Shown here: one piece after another, positions 13,952 to 15,776 of the stretch
How the letters are laid out: the number at the start of each line of letters is the position of its first letter
How positions within the stretch are numbered: the first letter of the stretch is position 1
Source: an uncultured Prevotella sp.
GTDB taxonomy: Bacteria; Bacteroidota; Bacteroidia; Bacteroidales; Bacteroidaceae
Direction: 5' to 3'
Length of the DNA: 15,776 bases
Assembly (NCBI GenBank): GCA_900314365.1
Contig: OMVH01000014.1
Span: forward strand, 1 to 15,776
The notes under the pieces: generated by a model
Seen by the model: the letters and a program-made list of their open reading frames with translations, nothing else
What the model was told of the DNA's origin: nothing
The model's database searches: none
Translations under genes and position numbers: made by a program

Positions 13952-15037
13952 TCACTGATTTGTCGTCTTTTTCCTCAACCAGCATACGATGGGGTAATGG
14001 TCGCTTGCCTTTATGCGGTTGTCAACGATGCACTTCACCGGTGTGAAAAAGTCGTTGCAGAAGATGTTGTCAATCCTTACGTAGAATCCTCCACGATGGT
14101 AGGAGATGCCCAATCCGTTGCCGGCTTCGCGGTAGCAGTCGGTGAGATTCTTGCCTATGGTACGGCGTGAGTACGAGATGGGGCCGTCGTTGAAGTCGCC
14201 GCAGACGATGGTGGGATATTGACGGTGGCGGTTCACATAGTCGGCTACTGCGCGGGCCTGGGGCGCACGAAGTATGGAGGCCATACTGATTTTGTCGATG
14301 AGCTTATGAGAGACAACCCTGGCTGAGTCGGTATCGAGATCTTGCTTGACAAGGTCTTTGAACTGCGTCTTGTCTTCCGGCGAAAGTCCGATGGACTGTA
14401 AGTGATTGACCACGACAAGCACGGTGTCGCCTTTTACGTTGAGATAGAAGGCTGTAGAGTGGTTGCTCAAAGAGGAATATTCGATGTTCTCGTGTCGCAG
14501 TATAGGATAGCGACTGTACACCATCATGAAGTCGCCCCCATGACAGGAGCTGGTGTCTCGATGGGCATACATGGGTGTGAGAATGGAATCGACGATGGGC
14601 CGTGAGATGTTGTCGAGGTCGGCTTCCTGAAGACAGAGTATGTCGGGATGCTCTTTCTTCATGTAGTTGGCCAGGGCAGTAGTGCTGTCGGGGTTGTCGG
14701 CCGAAGCGAACAACCATACGTTGAACGACATTACTTTCAGGGTGCTGTCCGTATTTGACCTGAAGGGGTTGACTGGGAAGTAGGTGCGAACGGGCTGGTA
14801 GCAGACGATGAAGCCTGCGAGCGGAATGAGCACGTAGTGCGGCTTGGCTATCACCCAAAAAACGATGAAAGCCAGATTGATGACCAAGAAGATGGGCATG
14901 GCCAGGCCTATCGTGCAGAGCAAAGGATGGGCTGCAGGGTCTAGTCGGTCGGAATAACCCACGGCAGCCATCGCTACGAGGGTTGCTATGTTGGCTCCTG
15001 CAATGAGCTGCAGGGTAACCTTTTTCAGCTTTGCCAT
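13952..15037 (-). CDS. Membrane-anchored endonuclease/exonuclease/phosphatase-family protein
   Basis: A 361-residue protein. Three hydrophobic helices fill residues about 8-82, followed by the catalytic domain from about 100 on. The family motifs are in order: SFNVW (N107), CLQEAD (E138, metal ligand), NHLQS (H212), CGDFND (D281, N283) and ASDHYPI (D346, H347), with RIDNIF (321-326). All residues needed for phosphoester cleavage are present. The topology most likely puts the catalytic domain on the periplasmic side, but this is inferred. Substrate could be DNA, a phospholipid head group or a sugar phosphate. It follows the rhomboid gene by 5 bases, so the two are probably one transcript. No terminator is clear between its stop and the secDF promoter. 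Confidence 0.88.
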   Translation of the reverse strand: MAKLKKVTLQLIAGANIATLVAMAAVGYSDRLDPAAHPLLCTIGLAMPIFLVINLAFIVFWVIAKPHYVLIPLAGFIVCYQPVRTYFPVNPFRSNTDSTLKVMSFNVWLFASADNPDSTTALANYMKKEHPDILCLQEADLDNISRPIVDSILTPMYAHRDTSSCHGGDFMMVYSRYPILRHENIEYSSLSNHSTAFYLNVKGDTVLVVVNHLQSIGLSPEDKTQFKDLVKQDLDTDSARVVSHKLIDKISMASILRAPQARAVADYVNRHRQYPTIVCGDFNDGPISYSRRTIGKNLTDCYREAGNGLGISYHRGGFYVRIDNIFCNDFFTPVKCIVDNRIKASDHYPIVCWLRKKTTNQ

Positions 15038-15042
15038 GCCTT

Positions 15043-15776
15043 TTACTGTTGCCTGCCGTTTTCGAAGAGCCGGCGTTTCTCTTCTGCCGTGAGGCTGTCG
15101 TAGCCGCTGCGCCTAATCTTGTCAAGAATGCGGTCGGTTTCCTCCTGACGTTCTTTTTTGCGTGCGTTGTATTCCCAGTCGGTTGTGCGCTCAGACTTTG
15201 TCTCCTGCCATTGGCGTTCCTGCTCCTTTTTCCTGCTGTGTTGTTCCCAGCGTCGTCTCAGCTTCCCAAAGAACTGTTCCCCTTCGTCATAGCCGTAGTT
15301 GCTGCCGGGATGGCGTTGCCAATACCTGATGAGGAAGAAGCCGAACACCATTCCTCCAAGGTGTGCAAAATGTGCCACGTTGTCGCCTGGGGTGGCAATG
15401 GCGGAAAAGAGCTCTACGGCAGCGTAGAAGAACACGAACCATTTGGCCTTGATGGGTATGGGGAGAGGGAAGATGAAGATGCGTTCTTCCGGGAAGAGCA
15501 TTCCGAAGGCTAACAGGATGCCATAGATGGCTCCCGAGGCTCCTACGGTGGTCCATTCGCCGAGGGCGGCTTGGTTGGCGTTGACAATGAGGGAGAAGGG
15601 CACGTCGGGGTATTCGGAGACGGCAGTGATGTAGAATGAGACAAACTGTGCTATCTCCTGCGATATGCCGGCACCAATGCCGCAGACAAAGTAGTAGACG
15701 AGGAAACGCTTGGCTCCCCACACTCTTTCCACCACACAGCCGAACATCCATAGTGCGAACATATTAAAGAATATAT
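15043..15776 (-). CDS. Rhomboid-family intramembrane serine protease, N terminus cut by window edge
   Basis: The reading frame is open through the last base. It reads IFFN before the first visible Met at 15760-15762, so that Met is internal: FFNMFALWMFG is the conserved rhomboid segment after the first helix. The catalytic serine is in GASGAIYG and the catalytic histidine in NVAHFAHLGG, so it should be an active protease. It cuts substrates within the inner membrane. After the last helix (FGFFLIRYW) there is a tail of about 90 residues, very rich in Arg, Lys, Glu and Gln, probably helical, ending with SGYDSLTAEEKRRLFENG, a tail motif that looks like the one found on other Bacteroidetes rhomboids. 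About the first quarter or less of the core domain is missing from this window. Confidence 0.9.
   Translation of the reverse strand, partial: IFFNMFALWMFGCVVERVWGAKRFLVYYFVCGIGAGISQEIAQFVSFYITAVSEYPDVPFSLIVNANQAALGEWTTVGASGAIYGILLAFGMLFPEERIFIFPLPIPIKAKWFVFFYAAVELFSAIATPGDNVAHFAHLGGMVFGFFLIRYWQRHPGSNYGYDEGEQFFGKLRRRWEQHSRKKEQERQWQETKSERTTDWEYNARKKERQEETDRILDKIRRSGYDSLTAEEKRRLFENGRQQ

Noticed and set aside
13937..13954. Hairpin TGAAA/TTTCA at the end of the EEP gene as a terminator
   Set aside because: Only five A/T-rich pairs, overlapping the stop codon, with no clear T run at the right place.

Overview
This window looks like chromosomal DNA from a Bacteroidales bacterium, most likely of the Prevotellaceae (inference). 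The evidence is a single-chain SecD-SecF fusion, an HU-like protein with a C-terminal extension, a rhomboid/membrane-nuclease pair, and promoter sequences of the Bacteroidetes type (TTG or TTTG, then TAnnTTTG) with no strong Shine-Dalgarno sites. No tRNA, rRNA, CRISPR array, transposase or phage gene was seen.

Layout. Bases 1-413 hold no gene. They carry four copies of a 61-bp double-hairpin repeat and one decayed half copy. Bases 414-1010 (minus) encode an HU-related DNA-binding protein with a putative winged-helix tail. Its promoter lies at 1039-1070, and upstream of that sits an array of four 22-bp tandem units centred on the palindrome ACGGCCGT (1105-1192). Bases 1307-9495 are an apparent eight-gene minus-strand operon, in transcription order: HlyD-like adaptor, two ABC-2 permeases, WaaP/InaA-like kinase, UDP-glucuronate 4-epimerase-like protein, ArnT-like (GT83) glycosyltransferase, DPM1-like GT2 glycosyltransferase, and a LAB_N membrane protein. 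Junctions are 18-22 bp apart or overlap by 4-11 bp, so translation is probably coupled in the second half. A divergent AraC-type regulator (9672-10589, plus) shares a 176-bp intergenic region with the operon. It is followed by convergent secDF (10846-13845, minus), with a terminator for each gene in between. Bases 13952-15776 (minus) hold a membrane-anchored endonuclease/exonuclease/phosphatase protein and a rhomboid protease cut by the window edge.

How the genes may work together. The best candidate system is the envelope operon. Its last four genes have the parts of a lipid-linked sugar pathway: the epimerase would make UDP-galacturonate, the GT2 would load the sugar on a polyprenyl phosphate, the duplicated six-helix LAB_N protein might flip it, and the ArnT-like enzyme would transfer it to lipid A or another envelope acceptor. 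This resembles the rhizobial RgtE/RgtA-D galacturonic acid system in logic. A WaaP-like kinase and an exporter module lacking its own ATPase and outer-membrane channel are in the same transcription unit. The individual families are recognisable; the pathway assignment is inference.
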